Positions 44,011-55,452 of a DNA stretch of 64,000 bases are shown here, one piece after another. Both the position numbers and the translations under genes were made by a program. Origin of the DNA: Halichondria panicea. Its lineage: Eukaryota; Porifera; Demospongiae; Suberitida; Halichondriidae. The notes below the pieces were generated by a model, which did not search any database, had not been told where the DNA came from, and worked only from the letters and a program-made list of their open reading frames with translations. Where the stretch lies: positions 1,678,201 to 1,742,200 of the forward strand of contig NC_087379.1 in NCBI RefSeq assembly GCF_963675165.1, in the 5' to 3' direction. Position 1 is the first letter of the stretch. The number at the start of each line of letters is the position of its first letter.

Positions 44011-44548
44011 TTTTCGCTATCTTCTGGTGAAATTATTGCGACTAGAATACATAATTATAATCCGCAAGTGGCTACAATATAACTTAATTATAGGAACAAC
44101 TGTGAGTTTTTTGCATTTGACTTGTATACGCTCGGATCGAGGTATGCTTTCTCGTTCAACATCAGATGCCAGTATTGGTTCCAGTTTTTCATTTCTTAAC
44201 AGTCTCTACATGTATATACTTGATTTTTTGTATTCTAACAAACTTGTGCCGTACATTCATGGAAGCGATTCGTAACAACCAAAATTAAAAGATGACATCT
44301 TATATATAGTAGGAGTGCTGATACTTCCACAAGCTTTAGCAATTAGTCGTTATCTACCAGCATTAAGTTTGTACTGTTTCTATAACACATGCATGATGCA
44401 TTATTTTTGTTGACTTTTACAATAATTAATCCACAATTAAAACAATTAAAATCCAATGGGCACATTAATTTTTAATTAAGTGATCGGTTTGCTGTGATAA
44501 CAGGTCTGTCTATACATTTAATTATTAGACACAGTACATGTACAAGGG
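44011..44548. other. AT-rich interval 3' of BBS2
   Basis: No gene or clear repeat was recognised. It probably includes the BBS2 3' untranslated region and the boundary of the CWF19L1-C duplication. Confidence 0.4.
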
Positions 44549-46752
44549 CTAGTTAGCACCAGATCTCATGATCTTGAACAGTGTCTCCACCTCTTTGTTC
44601 TTTATGGCAGTCCTACAGCCCGAGATCACTTTAGCCTTAGGGCGACCGACTGCAGGTGGATGGGATGGAAAATATAGTTAATGAGTTTTATATGGAACAT
44701 CGAAGCAAGCATAGCTAATTAGGTATAGTAATGTAGTACATCAATCGAATCAACATTTTCATTTGAGTATTAAGGTAAAGAGCATACGTTTTGTTTAATT
44801 CAATCGAGTGACGTACATACGATCCAATACAACATACAAACACATACACACAAACAGAAAAGTTTTCTTGCTATAGTGTGGGGCTTGTTTCTTTTTTTTA
44901 CTTGCCCATCAAATCAAAAGTAACAGCACTACATAATTTATTCTTCAGGTATTTTAGCAACACGTACATGTACATTGTATAGTGGTATTGGACCCACCTC
45001 TCAACTTCCCAGCTTTCTGGATGGCCTGGTTGACTATCTTGAGGCATTCCAGCAGCTCCATGTGATTATTGGAGCGTATCTTGTAGCCGGTTACAATGTC
45101 CTTGTTCAGATCGTACAGCTGCATGTACGCCTTCTTCATGTTGGTCCTGCAGAGCAGCAAACACCAGTCAAGAAGGGCACATGAGTACCATGTCATGGAA
45201 TTGTACTTGTAACTATTGTGTCATTTGAATTCAATTTCTCATATAAAACGCTTTTTAGTAACGCTACGTTACCGCTGGGACATAGGAATGCAATTAAATA
45301 GAGGTTGTCGCCTGCATGGACATTACACTCAACAACTAAATTGCATGTACCAAAATCTACTTCACAAATCAATAGTTCAGCTGTAATGTATGTACAATAG
45401 ATAGATACGTACAAATGTATACAGCTTACGCCCACACTACACCCACTCACATATCGTTCATCATCCTCGCGTCCTCTGCCCTCACCACCAGGTTACGTAT
45501 CACGCCCGAGTTGTCGGCCATCTCAGCCGTGAGTCTCTGTCGTACCTTGTGGTACTCGTCCACCTGTGACAACACACTACGCAGCTCCTCCATGTGCTTG
45601 GGGAACTCGGCCACCACTTCCAGATCCTGCAGGGAAAAGAAAGGGATTGAGGGATCATCATAAGTTTGAGAGGCCATAACTTATGTTGCTTTTTTATATT
45701 TAATAGCTCTTTGATAGTTTTAAAACATTTGAGTTAAAACTAATCTCGTGACTTATTGCAAAAGTAGCTAGACATGTAGACGCATTGTCACGGTGACAAA
45801 GCACTGCAACTCAGCATACAATATAAACTACTCACTCACCTCAATTCCTAAATAGGTGGCCAGAGATTGAATGATGTCACCGGCCAGGTCCATATCGTCA
45901 GTGTGAAGGGTGGTCTGTAGAATAACATAATACCAGGAGCATATACGTATGTCTACACAGTAAAAAATGAAGTGCGGTGGGAACACTAAAACGGTCGCAT
46001 AATTATAGCACACTTTTTTTTTACAGTCTATACACTCTGGAGACGATGTGACGGGCCACAGTGTGTGTGTGTGTATGTCATGTGACACTGACCTTGCCGA
46101 TCTGAGCAGGGTCCATGGTCATGAGGAGGGGGCTGTTGGTACGCAGTGAGAGGTACGCAACGGAGAGAGTGGGCGTGGTCACTGCATCGTCACCAGGGGC
46201 GTACATGAAGCTGTCATCAATCCATGACTTTAGCTACAAGTGGAAAAGGTCATAATGTAATTGATTTGCACAAACCATTATGGGATGTACATGTATCAAG
46301 TATATATAGAGATGCTCCCATGAGTTTCTTCACGTCAAACTTAGCTATACTAATCTCAACCATAACTTGTGCACTTAATTGAAGTTATGTTTACCTGCTT
46401 GTATTTTTCCAAAAACCCGCAACTTTGTGGATGTGGTATTCATATTTAATTATCTAATTATCTAAACATTCATCTATATAGTCTACATGTACATACTTAC
46501 TCTGTCCAGTCTCTCAGAGAGGTTAAAAGTCACTGTGCCAATTGGACGGGGCTGTATGTCGACACTGCAGGGGATGTACAAGGAGAATCTCGGTAGAGGG
46601 CGGGAAGCCTCAAAAACGTGGTATTGAGTGCTTGAGACTTGACCCACAAATACTTTCACGTTTAGTTCCACTGGAGTGTCTTTCTGGGGGAAGAGGGGTA
46701 CCTTGATTGTGTTGCTCAGTTTGGAGGGAGGGGGGTGCCTGTGTGTGTGTGT

Positions 46753-46790
<38 letters not shown>

Positions 46791-47150
46791 GGTGTGTAGG
46801 TGGTGAAATATCTGCCTATATCGGTTAAGGCCATTGAACAGAACACATGCAGCTATAGCCTTGCAATTACACACAATCATGTACATACAATATTGGTAAA
46901 GTATACAATTGGTACACAGCTGCACACTCACACGACATGGCTCTCCCCCTCAAACAATCCTTCGGCAAAGACTATCACTGAGCGGATAATTGTGTCTGTA
47001 GGGGAGGAGGGCAATATGGACCATACACATAATTATGGGGGTAGAGGTATATCTCGCTAAATTAAAACACATCAATCAGTAACACGTACATCACATGATT
47101 CACTAGCGACACTCACCATTGCTGGTAACGACAGCGAGTTCTATGTGAGG
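44549..47150 (-). CDS. BBS2: BBS2 homologue, C-terminal half (5' truncated)
   Basis: BBS2 is a BBSome subunit that carries membrane cargo in cilia. Eight exons on the minus strand: 47150-47117, 46995-46932, 46738-46501, 46233-46093, 45914-45840, 45626-45451, 45146-44998, 44649-44549. All have GT/AG borders and phases that join without a break (978 nt, 325 aa and TAG). Landmarks: [123 protein letters not shown]. The family is about 720 aa; the N-terminal propeller exons are not found 5' of 47150, where (TG)n and an unrelated zinc-finger fragment begin. So this is either a truncated duplicate or a gene whose 5' part lies elsewhere. No lesion is seen in what remains. Confidence 0.88.
46739..46792. 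repeat. (TG)n microsatellite at a BBS2 acceptor
   Basis: A TG run that on the minus strand provides the CA/pyrimidine tract before BBS2 exon 46738-46501. A second run (47151-47245) similarly precedes exon 47150-47117. Confidence 0.85.
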
Positions 47151-47530
47151 CTGTGTGTGTGTGGGTGGGGGTGAGGGAGAGTATGTGTGTGTGTGTGTGT
47201 GTGTGTGTGGAGGGGGGTGGGGGGAGAGTGTGTGTGTGTGTGGGTGCATGGGAAAGGGGGGGTTGCATGACCATTATAGTATAAACCTAAACAGTCTTAT
47301 CGTGTGATTCTGAACAGAAAACCCCAGCACACATGTAGATAGCTACAGTCACATGTGCATGCAGACAGAATATAGTTTAACCAATGTTTTTACATCAGGA
47401 AAAACAGGACAAAAGTACCTTTCTACTCACACAAGTTACTCAACAAATTCATACAAATTAATCTGCTATTAATTATTAGTTCTGCTATATTTTCCACAAT
47501 GTTTAGTTCGGTTGCTTCATGCATGGAGAC

Positions 47531-47702
47531 TCAGTGGCGACCTTTAGCCCCGGCAAAGACTCTGTTTGCTTTACACACGGGACATTTTGGGCTGGCTCGG
47601 CACTTCACACAAACACTGTGCGAACACTCGTATATACACATCTTTGTAGGAAAGAGCATGTTTCCCACATTTGTCGCAATTTTCAAATCCGTTAGTTGGC
47701 AT
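47531..47702 (-). pseudogene. RING-like zinc-finger fragment with frameshift
   Basis: From ATG (47702-47700): MPTNGFENCDKCGKHALSYK, then one extra base shifts the frame. The +1 frame continues MCIYECSHSVCVKCRAS with KCPVCKANRVFAGAKGRH and stops at 47533-47531. The spacing C-x2-C ... C-x-H-x2-C-x2-C ... C-x2-C suits a RING finger. The length of 172 nt is 3n+1. It may be a pseudogene, a sequencing error or a spliced small protein. Confidence 0.55.
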
Positions 47703-48128
47703 TATCTCGACTTTTAGACATGGTCTCTTCGTAAGTATATTGAGTTGTGAGTATAGAGTCCAGTCCTTTGATGACAGCTATATTATTAATAGTAGAGACA
47801 CACGCTTTTATAGCCATGTATCGATAAGGACTTGATCACTTTCACTTTTACCTAGAATATTAACTGGCAAAAAAACTGTCCAATAAATAAAGCCATTTCC
47901 GGGTTTCAATAAAGGTTACTATGTCAACTGCAATCACAACAAATCAACATGCAGTGATCCATTAATCAACTGTCAGCTTTTGAGAGCGGCTTTGTACATT
48001 ACAACAGATTGTATACGGAAGTGTAATAAGAAAACAATAATTTACATGATAGCGGTTTAATGCATGCAGCTGTCAATCAATTAAGGTGCATTATACAGAG
48101 ATGTGCCCACAAATACTAACCATGCATA

Positions 48129-48342
48129 CCAGTATAGTGGGTAATTTTTGGGGGACAAAATATTCGTGGTTCAGCAATAATTTTTTATTGAGACATTTCG
48201 TGGGAATATTTTCGTGGTTGCTGCTTGCACTGCAGGTAAAGGTAGGCAAGGTCGCTTCATTCGTGGGTAAAATATTTGTGGTCAGACCTTCAATCATAAA
48301 AACCACGAATATTTTGCCCCACGAAAATTACCCGCTATATGG
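48129..48342. mobile_element. TA-flanked MITE (CCAGTATAGTGGG / CCCGCTATATGG)
   Basis: Inverted ends with TA on both sides (48127-48128, 48343-48344). The interior arms share 'ttcgtggt' and 'ccccacgaaaatta'. It lies upstream of the first LRAT gene, between it and the RING fragment. Confidence 0.75.
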
Positions 48343-48559
48343 TAGCCCGTCCGTTTAAAACATAAAAGAGGAAAGTTTGTGAGTTGAATTGAGACTGCAT
48401 GCATGATTGATAATAGTCACACTTCTGATTATGTAACCATCTCCTTGTTTCCTTGTTCCTATAGCTATAGCAACAATGGCATAGTGAAGCTAATTTTCAC
48501 AGTTCACAAATTCTATATAAAGACACACCAAATGTGGAGGTTGGGTACAATTAACCACC

Positions 48560-48827
48560 ACGCACTCGTAGTAATCTGACACTCGTAGTAATCTGATAAG
48601 AGACATCACGCTGGTGTATAGTTACGGGGGTATCCAGGGGAATGATACTATAACACTCTAAAAACAACTATGACGCCATTCTACTAGTGTAGGGTAGTGA
48701 ACAATGGATTTTTCCCTGAGGCAATGCAGCGACTATAAAACAGCAACAATCAACCAGTGCAATAAAACAGTCAAGGAAACAATTAATACAAGAATCATCG
48801 CAATCAAATCAGGATTTACATTGAAAG
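48560..48827 (+). promoter_or_regulatory. Promoter of LRAT gene 1, TATA box 48734-48740
   Basis: TATAAAA lies 94 bp before the ATG in 'gactataaaacagcaa', matching the TATA at 50410 upstream of gene 2. Blocks 'ggtgtatagttacggg', 'tatccagg' and 'atgacgccattctac' are conserved between the two promoters. The start site is not determined. Confidence 0.6.
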
Positions 48828-49460
48828 ATGGAAGAGCACAATTCCACTAACGAGTACAACTTTGAACTCCGAAAGAGATCTCCCAGCTGCCCTATGAGCG
48901 AGGATGACTCAGCTCGTAGAGTACACTTTGCCAGTCATCTAAAGCGACGGAGAAACCTGAAACCAGGCGACCATATCTACGTGTACCGAGCCCTCCATTT
49001 ATACCAGCACCACGGTATCTACACGGGGGAGGAGGGAGAAGGAGAGGTCATTCACGTCAACGGACACAAGTTCAGCAAGACTTCGGCTACTGTCACCTCC
49101 AGCAGTTTATCAGAGTTCCTTAATGGTGGACTTCTGCATCTGGTCTCCTATAACGATCCACGCACAAACTTTAAGATACGAGGAACTTGTCACACGAGTC
49201 GCAGCAGATCAGCTGAAGATGTGGTGAGAACGGCAAAAGAATTCTTAAGCAACCCAGAGAGCTGGGGCACATACAATTTAGTTTATCGAAACTGTGAAAC
49301 TTTTTCCTACCGCTGCAAAACAGGGACGGAACCTTTGATTGGTAACAACGCTATCAACAATCAGGCTAGAGATCGCTCGGCAACCAACAGAGTACAAGGC
49401 ACAGGACCAATGGGATATTTACTAGCTCCATTTGTGAATACAGACGAGGAAGGAGATTGA
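48828..49460 (+). CDS. LRAT-domain acyltransferase-like protein 1
   Basis: 210 aa, one open exon. An LRAT (NlpC/P60-type) domain spans residues about 44-165: LKPGDHIYVYR (44-54), QHHGIYTG with His62, EVIHVNGH with second His76, and RNCETFSY with Cys156, the expected catalytic His-His-Cys set. In the family the Cys takes an acyl group from phospholipid and transfers it to retinol, an amine or another lipid; the substrate here is unknown. The N-terminus is basic (HLKRRRN, 37-43) after an acidic EDD. No membrane helix, unlike vertebrate LRAT/HRASLS, so it may be soluble or bound by its basic patch. 78% or more of the core is shared with the next gene. Confidence 0.85.
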   Translation: MEEHNSTNEYNFELRKRSPSCPMSEDDSARRVHFASHLKRRRNLKPGDHIYVYRALHLYQHHGIYTGEEGEGEVIHVNGHKFSKTSATVTSSSLSEFLNGGLLHLVSYNDPRTNFKIRGTCHTSRSRSAEDVVRTAKEFLSNPESWGTYNLVYRNCETFSYRCKTGTEPLIGNNAINNQARDRSATNRVQGTGPMGYLLAPFVNTDEEGD

Positions 49461-50279
49461 GAATTCTATAGCTATTATAATTATATAATGTCACACACAT
49501 TCCTACATCAGCATCACATGACTTGTATCAACCTGCATATAATGTTCAACATCAATAATATATCAATTTAATATTCCAAAACTGTTAATTTTCAGTGTGC
49601 AGTAGTAACCCACAAGTTATGGCCACCGTAATTAAGCTTAGTTAATACAATCAATGACGTACAACGTAAAATACATAAACGTAGAAGATATAGTATGAAG
49701 TAGACGATTGGACAACAGAACCACCAAACAATACATAATTATGTGAATACTATACACTCAGATATTTACACGTACTAAAAATGGCTGCAAAGTTACGAAA
49801 CTATCCACCTAGCCATATATCCGTTATAATGATATAGACGTATCAATAGAAGTTGCTATGTCCACTGTATATAGTATAACCAATGTATATATAGACAACA
49901 AATCAACAGTGATGCAGTTAATCAACTGTCAGCTTCTCTATTGTTGATCTTTTATGTTGGTGGTAAAGAAGTGTACAGTTTTGTACATTGAGATATAAGT
50001 GACTGCCGGATGTACACCATGCATCACCAACACAAAAGACAACAATCACTCATGTGATAGTTTAATGCCAACAGCTACATCGATTATGGTGCAGCTGTCA
50101 ATCAAAGTACGTACATTATGTAACATTTCCTCGCTCTATATCAACAATGAGGTATAGTGAAAGTTTAATTGCACAGTTCACATGCATGCAGTTCGCAATT
50201 TTATTAATCAAGATACACAACATGTGGAGGTCAGGAACAATTAATCACCCATGCATAGAAATAATTATAGATAGGAGAC
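49461..50279. other. Spacer between LRAT genes 1 and 2
   Basis: AT-rich. Parts recur next to the other LRAT genes: 'attggacaacaraaccacca' (49710, 56070, 63440) and 'tcacagttcac'-type blocks (50173, also 48500, 56465, 58940). So the duplicated unit includes long flanks. No gene is seen. Confidence 0.5.
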
Positions 50280-50493
50280 ATCAGGCTGGTGTATAGTTAC
50301 GGGAGTATCCAGGAGGTAGAATGTTAATGCTCTAAAATCAACTATATGACGCCATTCTACAATAGTATAGCATAGTGAACCATGGACTTTCCCAGAGGAA
50401 AGCAGCAACTATAAAACAGCAATCAATAACAACCATACCAGGAAAATTATCGCATACAAGAACCACTGCAATCAAATCAAGGTTCATTGAACG
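50280..50493 (+). promoter_or_regulatory. Promoter of LRAT gene 2, TATA box 50410-50416
   Basis: TATAAAA in 'caactataaaacagcaa', 84 bp before the ATG. The upstream blocks are as in gene 1 (ggtgtatagttacggg, atgacgccattctac). Confidence 0.6.
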
Positions 50494-51141
50494 ATGGAAC
50501 AGCTCCGTTTAACTGAGTGCACCGGTGGACTCGGAGAGAGGTCTCGCAGCTGTCCTACATTGAATGAAGAAGACGACTCGGCTAGTAGAGTACACTTTGT
50601 CAGTCATCTAAAGCGACGGAGAAACCTGAAACCAGGCGACCATATCTACGTGTACCGAGTCCTCCATTTATACCAGCACCATGGCATCTACACAGGGGAG
50701 GAGGAAGAAGGAGAGGTTATTCACATCAACGGACACAAGTTCAGCAAGACTTCGGCTACTGTCACCTCCAGCAGTTTATCTGAGTTCCTTAATGGTGGAC
50801 TGCTACATCTGGTCTCCTATAACGATCCTCGCACAAACTTCAAGATACGAGGAACTAGTCACACGAGTCCCAGCAGATCAGCTGAAGATGTGGTGAGTAC
50901 AGCAAAGGAATTCTTAAGCAACCCAGATAGCTGGGGCACATACAATTTAGTGAATCGAAACTGTGAAACTTTTTCCTACTATTGCAAAACTTTATGCATG
51001 CATGGGGCAGAAGATTTGATCAACAATAAACCTCGGGAACGCTCGGCAACAAACAGAGTCCAAAGTACGGGACCATTGGCCAGATGTATATTACCTCGTG
51101 CAGACAATTTAAACAAGGGCAAAAAAGATACAGTTGGATAA
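50494..51141 (+). CDS. LRAT-domain acyltransferase-like protein 2
   Basis: 215 aa, close paralogue of gene 1. LRAT domain: LKPGDHIYVYR, QHHGIYTG (His63), EVIHINGH (His77), NRNCETFSYYC (Cys157). All three catalytic residues are kept. The N- and C-termini differ from gene 1, and the tail is basic (LNKGKKDTVG). The same HLKRRRN patch precedes the domain. Stop TAA at 51139-51141. Confidence 0.85.
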   Translation: MEQLRLTECTGGLGERSRSCPTLNEEDDSASRVHFVSHLKRRRNLKPGDHIYVYRVLHLYQHHGIYTGEEEEGEVIHINGHKFSKTSATVTSSSLSEFLNGGLLHLVSYNDPRTNFKIRGTSHTSPSRSAEDVVSTAKEFLSNPDSWGTYNLVNRNCETFSYYCKTLCMHGAEDLINNKPRERSATNRVQSTGPLARCILPRADNLNKGKKDTVG

Positions 51142-51279
51142 TGAGCCCATCACATGACTTTGTATTATATGAACCTTTCCTTTGCTATAATTGTATAATG
51201 TCAATATTGTTTTGTTGTGCTGCTCATGATCTAAAGCTACAATCTATACTTGAGGTAAAATCAAAAAGAGAACCTTGGA

Positions 51280-51480
51280 TCCTTTTTGAAAGGCGCAAAA
51301 CCTTGATTAGCTGACTACATGCAGCAGTCAGTCCTAAAGTTCAAAAGAGCATACATGCAGGCACAGTTTAAAAATTCCCTTGTAGACCATGCATGCAGCG
51401 GATATGACATTGTGAGCGCTGCCTACAACACTCAGATGAGTGGGAGAAGAATGATTTCTTCAAATTATGGTCGTTCAGCG
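51280..51480 (+). pseudogene. LRAT-domain relic
   Basis: Nucleotide similarity to 57100-57250 of the LRAT gene at 56665 ('gtcctaaagttcaa(a/g)agagc', 'aaattcccttgtagacca', 'actcagatgagtgggagaag'), broken by small insertions such as 'catgcatgcag'. It represents the middle of the domain (LVLKFKRAGTVQK...DEWEK region). No intact frame remains and the NCE motif is lost. Confidence 0.75.
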
Positions 51481-51521
51481 AGGCCTAAAAAGAATTTATA
51501 TAGAGAAACTGTAGCTACAAC

Positions 51522-52308
51522 CATAGATATATAGACGAAAAGAAAGGGATTGGAAACGCCTATCTGGCCAATGTATTAGAGGCTAGTTACGGTCACATGA
51601 CAAGAAACTCTATATTGGAGATGTGAAATTCCGTGCAGGGGAGGTTAAATGTAGAGAAATTAACTCTTCTGCCACTGCAAGCTCATAGCAACGACGAAAG
51701 GTATACATGGCTCATATCCAGGTATTAAAGTAATACCAAAAATAAATGTCATATTCCTAGCTGTTATACTAGCATAAACAATTAGAAAACACATTAACCG
51801 CTACTCATGCTAACTTAGAAGTCACTGTGGAGGAACGGAAACATGATAGAGAAAATTTACTACAAGGAAAGTTATTTTACCAATTATTATAATAGAATGC
51901 CAGCATTGATGGTTATTCCCTTTCTATTAAATATGGGCTTTCATATAATGCAGGATTCAGTAAGTAATAGACTCGCAAAAGTGAGATAATTATAGGAACA
52001 AAACCTTAAAATGTACTGTTTTGACCACAAATCCAAGCATATGCAACTGCCTGCAGTGAACACACTAGAACATCAGCTGGAGCTATCTGGGAAACCATGT
52101 GGATGCTAGAAGCCCAGTGTATACCTGGATTTCCCCCTGTAGAGATCAGCTGAAGAGAAAATTGGGCAGAGCTCAACCAGTGCATATATTCTGGAGCGTA
52201 ACAATTAAGCCTACTGAAGGTGTGAATTAAGCCTACTGAAGGTGTGACGTCACACATTGCAATGGATTACGTGAGGCGCTTCCAATCCCTTTCTATTCGT
52301 TTATCTAT
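51522..52308. mobile_element. CATAG-family element, 7-bp target duplication
   Basis: Ends CATAGATATATAGACG and CGTTTATCTATG; arms contain 'aaagaaagggattggaaacg' and its complement. The direct ctacaac flanks it (51515-51521, 52309-52316 region, after a G). Non-autonomous. Confidence 0.75.
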
Positions 52309-52347
52309 GCTACAACACACAAAATTAATGGTCATTATATGATTAAA

Positions 52348-52690
52348 CAGTGGCGTAGCCAGGGGGTGGCAAAGGGGCCTCCCTTTCTGGAGCTCTACTA
52401 CTCAGCTTAGGTTAGTGTACTTTGATTATCTAGCTGAACACTCCAAATATTGCAGCAGTTAAAATTATAGCTATAGCTAGGCAAACAAAATGATACACTC
52501 CCTGAACTGTGAGCTAAATCTATGGATTAGTTCTTGTTCAGTCTTACCTAAACTAGAACATCAGGCCACACCCAACTATGTAGAGAAGTTAGTTATAACG
52601 TCATTAATAAGAGGCGTGGCATTCGGTAAAAATTTCGTCGCTTGGCGATCACTTTTTGCCCCCTCCGTTTCAAAATTCCTCTTATCCCTT
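52348..52690. mobile_element. hAT-like element, right end eroded
   Basis: Starts cagtggcgtagccagggggt, with interior similar to 13536-13904 and 27093-27440 ('gctctactactc', 'aagaggcgtggcat'). The right terminus no longer shows 'ggctacgc'. Confidence 0.7.
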
Positions 52691-53068
52691 TACCGGTGAA
52701 ATTGTTGTAAATAATACAACTACAAAGGAGCATGCTATCAACTTGTCAATATTGATCAATGTTGATATTGGATTGTGTGGTAGATTGGAGAGTGTCATGA
52801 ATGCGATTATCCTTTGAAGTTTAATTGCTAAGCTGTTGAATTAGCTGACACTTGAAACTGGATTGGCTCTGGAAGCACTATTGATTTTGTGCTCTTTTTT
52901 TTTTTCCTGCTGATCTTAACTGCTTAGTCTCCAGTTCAGCCTTTGTCTGTGGCTAGCTACTGCTCCTATCTAGATCTACACCACCTTTAAAGATGCTAAG
53001 TTATACTTCTTCAGACACAACTCATCTTTTGTGTGTCCTACTGTATCCCTTTACCAGTCAAATTTAAG

Positions 53069-53250
53069 GGTATAGACCAGCTACAGCTTTTAAAGGCGAC
53101 ACATACTACCATCGAGGCAGCAGCAGGGCATAATCAACTGGTTAGTGTGTGTGTGTGTGTGTGTGTGTACACAACCATTGATCCACGCCCATCTTCTAAG
53201 CCAAGTGTTCGTTGGGGGGCGGCGATCAAATCAAGCTAAGTTGGTGAGTT
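53069..53250. repeat. Interspersed repeat, second copy of 1-214
   Basis: Shares 'cagcttttaaaggc', 'catcgaggcagcagca', 'cacgcccatct' and 'aatcaagctaa' with the start of the window. It contains a (TG)10 run. It lies 5' of the first double-domain LRAT gene. Confidence 0.6.
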
Positions 53251-53574
53251 GGGCCATAGGTTGGGTCGGCCGACCACAAATTCAAACTAAAGTGATGACC
53301 CTTTTCCCCACGGTTGCGAAGGACCTGGAAAGGGTTAACAAATACAATATACTACAAGTAGCTAAACCAATTCATGGCTATGTATGGAGAGTACCAATCA
53401 CAACATATAAACCAAAAAGTTTATCAGAGAAGGGACTGTCCCTGGGGAGTACCCTATGTGGCCCACCATGCACTATCAAGATAATGGGTATACCTTTATA
53501 AGGAACCATTGTGTTCCTGGGTACCCTTAGTTGAAGAGTCAACATAATTATACAGAGCATTTTTACTCAAAACA

Positions 53575-54603
53575 ATGGCTGACTCACAAGACAGAGTGCA
53601 GGTTTGGAATCAGAAAATTGAGAGAGATGAAGTGAAAGCTGGTGATCACATATACGTCCATGAAGCTGGAGGCATCTTTAACAAGCATGGAATTGTCATA
53701 TGGCAAGATAATGAAGATATAATTGTAGCCTACTACAACGAAGAGTCCAATTCTATCGATACATACTCATTGGAAAACTTTGCAGATGGAAATTGCATTC
53801 GGTTGTATGTGTATGGGGTTTCAAAGATAAGGAAACAATTTACGCGGAGAGGAAGTTGTTCAATAAGGAGATGCCCGTTACCTCAAGAGGTGGTGCAGAA
53901 TGTACTCTACTACGTTAATCACCTAGATGAAGTTCAATTCAAGACTTTTCGAAACCAAAGCGAATCTTTTGCCACAGCGTGCACTAGTCGTACATCACTA
54001 GTTGTTAAGAATCCAGAGTTTCCCGAGACAGATGATTCTTCTCTCAGAGTGAAATATTTTACTCACAGAATTCAGCAAGACGACCTAAAACCAGGAGACC
54101 ACATCTATGCTTACAGAAAGTTGAGAATCTATGCCCATCACGGTATCTACATCGGCAAAAACAAGTCGGGAATACACATTGTAATCCACTTCACCGGAGA
54201 TCCAGGGACCAAGAAATCAAAGTCCTCGGCTAAAATAAGGAGATCAAGTCTGGACGACTTTTTAGATGGAGCACATCTGAGACTCGTATCTTACGACGAT
54301 GGCCCGTCATTTATTAAAAGAAGCGGTATATCACAATTTGTGGAGAGTCTGCCAGCTTCTGAAGTGGTAGGAATGGCTGAGACCTTCGCTATGGATCCTG
54401 ATACATGGGAGGACTACAACTTTTTCACTAACAACTGTGAACATTTTTGTATCTTTTGCAAGACTGGAAAAAAAGTTAAACTTGCTTATGCTACCTTTGA
54501 AGGCATTATGGATCAAACTCATAACATGTGGGTGTTTCCTGTTGCGTTTGCATACAACACACTAGACATGCTATCAGAAGCGATTACATCACCAATGAGA
54601 TGA
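53575..54603 (+). CDS. Double LRAT-domain protein 1 (inactive + active domain)
   Basis: 342 aa. Domain 1 (about 20-140): KAGDHIYVHEAGG, NKHGIVIW with His38 kept, but the second His is Tyr53 (IVAYY) and the Cys motif reads NQSESF with Ser129, so it is very likely catalytically dead. Domain 2 (about 171-300): LKPGDHIYAYR, AHHGIYIG (His189), IVIHFTG (His205) and NNCEHFCIFC (Cys288), fully intact. The C-terminus has a short hydrophobic stretch (MWVFPVAFAY, 318-327). The head-to-tail arrangement suggests that domain 1 regulates domain 2 or binds its substrate (inference). The start context is caaaacaATGG. Single exon. Confidence 0.85.
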   Translation: MADSQDRVQVWNQKIERDEVKAGDHIYVHEAGGIFNKHGIVIWQDNEDIIVAYYNEESNSIDTYSLENFADGNCIRLYVYGVSKIRKQFTRRGSCSIRRCPLPQEVVQNVLYYVNHLDEVQFKTFRNQSESFATACTSRTSLVVKNPEFPETDDSSLRVKYFTHRIQQDDLKPGDHIYAYRKLRIYAHHGIYIGKNKSGIHIVIHFTGDPGTKKSKSSAKIRRSSLDDFLDGAHLRLVSYDDGPSFIKRSGISQFVESLPASEVVGMAETFAMDPDTWEDYNFFTNNCEHFCIFCKTGKKVKLAYATFEGIMDQTHNMWVFPVAFAYNTLDMLSEAITSPMR

Positions 54604-54889
54604 ACAACAACATATGTATGTGTGTTACTAGCTAGTAGAATTCGTATGATGTATAATTATTGTAATTACTGCATTTAAAGTTTGTTTGTTTGTATCACAT
54701 TCGGACCAGTAATTGCATGTCATCAAGCGCTGCAATTGCATGTGGATTGTTTTCAAATAATGGCCGCGGCTAAAATGCAACGAAAACATCATAACGATGT
54801 ACTGCAAGTAAGAATAGATGAGTAAGTTTTAAGGTCTACTTAGATAGATTCACCAGGAAGAAATATAGCACACTAACATGCAGAAGAAA

Positions 54890-55010
54890 TGGTATAGCTA
54901 AAGATACAAGAAGCCATTGCAAAAAATCCCACAGCATGATGAGAGTATAACCTGTTCACTAACAACAGCGAGTCTTGTGATTACTGCAGGACACGAAAAG
55001 AAGTTAGCAG
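54890..55010 (+). pseudogene. LRAT-domain relic with NNSES motif
   Basis: One frame reads YNLFTNNSESCDYCRTRKEV (54949-55008), matching YNFFTNNCEHFCIFCKTGKK of the gene just upstream, with the nucleophile Cys changed to Ser. The remainder of the domain is absent or unrecognisable. Confidence 0.7.
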
Positions 55011-55151
55011 GTGAAGGAACCGAGGTCAAGTACAAACAGACCTCTTCATTGCAGCTACTCTTATATAGATACAGCGGACCCCCGGGGGGTAGTCTGTTTA
55101 TCAGACATGCATGCACTAACTAAAGACACAAAGCCAAAGAGAAAAAAAGTG

Positions 55152-55452
55152 AAGGCCACCATACACCAGGCAACTTTAATTCAGGCAATTTGTTGCCTAT
55201 ATATACAACCAACTGTTGCCTTCAAATTTGCAAGCAACAAGCAGCAAATATACTTATATACCCTTATGTACCCAAACAAAAATAGCGGATAAATAAATTA
55301 TGACAGCATAATGGTTTAGTATAATAATTAAATATCTTTTGATCTTCAGGTCATATAATTATTGCCTGAAGTTATCAACTTCATGCAGGCAACAGATTGC
55401 AAAGCAATTTTGTACGAATTTCCTGAAAGTTGTCTGGTGTATGGTGGCCTTT
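55152..55452. mobile_element. Fold-back MITE
   Basis: Left 'aaggccaccatacaccaggc' and right 'gtctggtgtatggtggcctt' are inverted; inner 'attcaggcaa' / 'ttgcctgaag' also pair. No coding capacity. Confidence 0.7.
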
